Made by a program: the position numbers and the translations under genes
The notes under the pieces: generated by a model
Database searches by the model: none
What the model saw: only the letters and a program-made list of their open reading frames with translations
Told to the model about the DNA's origin: nothing
Source of the DNA: Nonomuraea aurantiaca
GTDB lineage: Bacteria > Actinomycetota > Actinomycetes > Streptosporangiales > Streptosporangiaceae
Assembly (NCBI RefSeq): GCF_020215705.1
Contig: NZ_JAIWNB010000012.1
Coordinates: 124,001-188,000 of the forward strand
Length of the DNA: 64,000 nt
Direction: 5' to 3'
Part shown: positions 61,895 to 64,000 of the stretch, piece by piece
Layout of the letters: the number at the start of each line of letters is the position of its first letter
Numbering within the stretch: position 1 is the first letter of the stretch

Positions 61895-62314
61895 TCAGGT
61901 GGGGCGGCGCTGTTGTTCGATGTACGCCTTGATGATCGATAGTGGCGCTCCGCCGCAGGAGGAGGCGGCGAGGTAGCTGGGTGACCAGAAGGGGCCGTGC
62001 ATGATGGAGGGGTTGATCCGGTCGGTGAATTCCTTGCGGAGGAAGTGCGAGGAGACGCCCTTCAGCGAGTTGACGAGTTTGCTGATCGCGACCTTGGGCG
62101 GGTAGTGGATGAGCAGATGGACGTGGTCGTGTTCGCCGTTGAACTCGCGTAGTTCGGCCTCGAAGCTGTCGCACACCTCGATCATGATGTCCTCGCAGCG
62201 TCGCAGCATCTCCTCGTTGAACACGTTTCTGCGACATTTGGTGACAAAGACCAGATGGACGTGCATCGCAGAAACCACGTGTCTGCCTCGCCGGTATTCC
62301 ACTTCCTGACTCAT
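61895..62314 (-). CDS. tnpA: IS200/IS605 family Y1 (HUH) transposase TnpA
   Basis: A 139-residue single-strand transposase that cuts and joins the hairpin ends of its element through a 5'-phosphotyrosine. The HUH motif is in GEHDHVHLLIHYPP, and the catalytic tyrosine in LSIIKAYIEQQ. SAMHVHLVFVTKCRRNVF and LKGVSSHFLRKEF are family-typical. The length is complete, so it is probably active and could also mobilise the tnpB-deleted element. Confidence 0.93.
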   Translation of the reverse strand: MSQEVEYRRGRHVVSAMHVHLVFVTKCRRNVFNEEMLRRCEDIMIEVCDSFEAELREFNGEHDHVHLLIHYPPKVAISKLVNSLKGVSSHFLRKEFTDRINPSIMHGPFWSPSYLAASSCGGAPLSIIKAYIEQQRRPT

Positions 62315-62349
62315 AGACCAGATGATAATATGTTCGAGTCAGTGAGACT

Positions 62350-62816
62350 GTGAGCGTCCCCATGGACGAGGGGGTGTTGCGCATGTTGGCGGGCCGGAAG
62401 TGCCGCCTGGAGTTCGACTTCGGGCAGCGGATCTTCGCCGAGCGGCTGGGCGGGATCTGCCGCAGCGTGTGGAACACCGGCCTCGAACAACGCCGTGAAT
62501 ACCGGCGGCGAGGTGCGTATCTCAACTATGAGGAGCAGTGCGCGCAGCTCGCGGAGGCGAAGAAGGACCCGTATTGCGGCTGGCTCGCCGACGCCCCTGC
62601 CCAGGTCATCCAGCAGACGCTGAAGGACCTGGACTCTCCTGCACCTCCTGCGGGCATACCGAGCACGCCGACATCGTCGGGGCGAAGAACACGCTGGCCA
62701 GATATCGGGCGGCAGGGCTTGCCGTCCCAGGGCGTGGAGACCCATCCGGGTCGGCGAAGCGTCAAGCACCCCGTTCCACAGCACGCGCCACGCAAGCGGC
62801 ACGAGCTGCCGCATAA
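62350..62816 (+). pseudogene. tnpB: tnpB with internal deletion
   Basis: The first part encodes a TnpB N-terminus (CRLEFDFGQRIFAERLGGIC, WNTGLEQRREYRRRGAYLNY, then ...PAQVIQQTLKDLD). At about 62634-62640 it joins, out of frame, the C-terminal zinc ribbon (LSCTSCGHTEHADIVGAKNT, then LARYRAAGLAV) ending at 62816. The RuvC catalytic core and first zinc cysteines are gone, so no functional RNA-guided nuclease can be made. Confidence 0.8.
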
Positions 62817-62861
62817 GCGGCACGGGAATCTCCGTCCTTTAGCTTTAGGGCGGAGAGCAGG

Positions 62862-64000
62862 TCAACGCGAGGTGGTCCACCGCGGTCCGTCAGGGGTGTC
62901 CTCGACGAGCACACCGCCGCTGAGCATCGCCGCCCGCAGCGCGTCGGCGACCTCGTAGCAGCCCTGCCTGCGCAGGTCGTTGCGGAACGCCAGGAGGGCC
63001 TCGACGAGGGCACGCAGATCGGCGGTGGTGGCCACCTCGGCGAGCCGGGCGATCAGCAGCCGCATGAGCTCTCTGGCCTCGTCGACGCCGCCCGCGTCCT
63101 CCTCGGTGTCGGCCGCCCACTTGACCAGCTCGGCCTCCAGGTCGAGGACCGCGCCGGCCGCGGCGACCAGGTCGGGCGCCGCCGCCGCGAGCTGGAAGCG
63201 CCGCTCGCAGGAACGGATGGTCTCCTCCAGCGTGACCTGGGCCGGCGCCGGTACGGCGGCGGGGCGGGGCGACGGCGCGGCGGTGACCCGGCCGCCTTCG
63301 GCCAGGCGGCGGACCTCCCCCAGACCGGTGTGGGTGCCCGCGGGCAGGACCTCCTGCGAGCCGGGCCGTCGTACGGTCAGCCCGCCGCGGCCCGCCACCT
63401 CGACCGTCTCGGCGTCGAGGTCGATGACGACCGCGGTGTGCTCGTCGATGCCGAGGACGGCCGTGCCCGGCGGCAGCTCCCGCTCCATCCGGGACAGCCG
63501 CCGCTCGCCCAGGTAGCAGAAGCGGGTGTCGTGGGTGCCGCCCTCGGCGTTGTCGAAGTGCGGGATCAGGACCACCCGCAGGCCGAGCGCCGCCAGCAGG
63601 TCGAGGCCCTCGCGCCAGTGCGGCTCGGCGCCCACCTTGTAGATCTCGTAGACCGGCACGGTCGCGAGCCCGGCCGTGCAGGCGGCGGCCGAGGCCAGCA
63701 CGGTCACACCCTGGCGGGCCCGGACACGAGCCCGCAGGTCGCCCGCCGTGGGCGCGGCCGTCCACTGATCGAGGGCGTAGGTCGGGCTGCCGGGCCCGGA
63801 GAACACCCAGTCGGCGCCGGCCGCTCCGGTCGCCACCTCGACCTCCAGGCCGACACTCCGGGCGAAGTAGCGGCGGGCACGGGCGGAGATGTCGGCCGCG
63901 TTCTCCTGGAAGGCGTACGGGGTGTCGAGCAGCACGGCCCGCGCGCCCGGCCGCAGCCGCCGCGCGGCGGAGCGGTGGACCTCCACCATGGTCGGGCTCG
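62862..64000 (-). CDS. S51-peptidase-like protein with CysS-like C-terminus (5' end beyond window)
   Basis: At least 379 residues, cut by the window edge; the frame remains open upstream of ATG 63989 and reads SPTMVEVHR, the usual family start region. The N-terminal part resembles the class-I-glutamine-amidotransferase/peptidase S51 fold (ARAVLLDTPYAFQENAADIS, ASAAACTAGLATVPVYEIYK, LIPHFDNAEGGTHDTRFCYL, GIDEHTAVVIDL). The last 110 residues resemble the helical end domain of cysteinyl-tRNA synthetase (ALLAFRNDLRRQGCYEVADA, then GVLVEDTPDGPRW). The activity is unknown. Its stop codon overlaps the IS right-end TCAA. Confidence 0.75.
   Translation of the reverse strand, partial: SPTMVEVHRSAARRLRPGARAVLLDTPYAFQENAADISARARRYFARSVGLEVEVATGAAGADWVFSGPGSPTYALDQWTAAPTAGDLRARVRARQGVTVLASAAACTAGLATVPVYEIYKVGAEPHWREGLDLLAALGLRVVLIPHFDNAEGGTHDTRFCYLGERRLSRMERELPPGTAVLGIDEHTAVVIDLDAETVEVAGRGGLTVRRPGSQEVLPAGTHTGLGEVRRLAEGGRVTAAPSPRPAAVPAPAQVTLEETIRSCERRFQLAAAAPDLVAAAGAVLDLEAELVKWAADTEEDAGGVDEARELMRLLIARLAEVATTADLRALVEALLAFRNDLRRQGCYEVADALRAAMLSGGVLVEDTPDGPRWTTSR

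Larger units (their letters stand above)
61820..62865. mobile_element. IS200/IS605-family element with intact tnpA and deleted tnpB
   Basis: Divergent tnpA (leftward) and tnpB remnant (rightward) lie between hairpins. A left-end hairpin CCCC-TTT-GGGG lies at 61834-61844. A right-end hairpin CTCCGTCC...GGGCGGAG lies at 62830-62855, followed by TCAA (62862-62865). TCAA also precedes the proposed left end (61816-61819). IS608-type elements cleave the right end at TCAA, which supports the boundaries; the left one is less certain. Size about 1.05 kb. Confidence 0.7.

Overview
The window is high-GC DNA with GTG/ATG starts, many 4-nt ATGA or GTGA gene overlaps, and actinomycete gene families: a SARP/AfsR regulator, a BTAD domain, a Hanks-type kinase, an ECF sigma factor with a SnoaL domain, a STAS antagonist, DUF5994 and a deazaflavin-dependent nitroreductase-like protein. 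The full Entner-Doudoroff operon (zwf-edd-glk-eda) points to the Streptosporangiales (Nonomuraea-like). That placement is an inference from gene content, not a computed result.

Layout. 1-9.5 kb is an accessory, decaying region. It holds an ECF sigma factor, an AI-2E family permease, a DUF5994/STAS/desaturase-remnant cluster, a tyrosine recombinase beside a striking inverted-repeat array, and remnants of an integrase, a Nudix protein, WrbA, a SnoaL protein and a SigJ-type sigma factor. 9.5-17.7 kb is a sugar-uptake and catabolism block: a DeoR regulator divergent from a binding protein and two permeases (no ATPase), then an amidohydrolase, GAF protein and MFS transporter divergent from an RpiR regulator. 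17.7-28.6 kb holds a membrane spermidine-synthase-like protein, a subtilase, an ABC exporter with a TetR regulator, a voltage-gated-channel-like protein, LtrA, a ribosomal protein S4 paralogue and a HugZ-like haem protein. The last two diverge from overlapping iron boxes.

28.6-35 kb is the Entner-Doudoroff operon with a divergent ROK regulator. 35-43.6 kb has a large AfsR-type regulator, RtcB RNA ligase, a transmembrane Ser/Thr kinase and an MHS-family transporter. 43.8-52 kb holds TetR/azoreductase/SMR detoxification genes, a truncated TnpB, a two-component system, a phosphatase, a compact PEP-utilising enzyme divergent from two regulator-like genes, and a broken kinase gene. 52-64 kb carries a lipoprotein, a PfkB kinase, a LacI regulator divergent from an orphan MsiK-like ATPase, a PBP N-terminal fragment beside an IS630 remnant, an IclR/cyclase/MmgE catabolic cluster, an IS200/IS605 element with an internally deleted tnpB, and an edge-truncated S51-like/CysS-like fusion.

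How the genes fit together. Sugars brought in by the ABC cassette at 10.5 kb may be energised by the orphan ATPase at 55.7 kb. Glucose units would then flow through glk, zwf, edd and eda to pyruvate and glyceraldehyde-3-phosphate under ROK control. Several regulator-target pairs are divergent with palindromes in the shared intergenic region. No tRNA, rRNA or CRISPR array was recognised.
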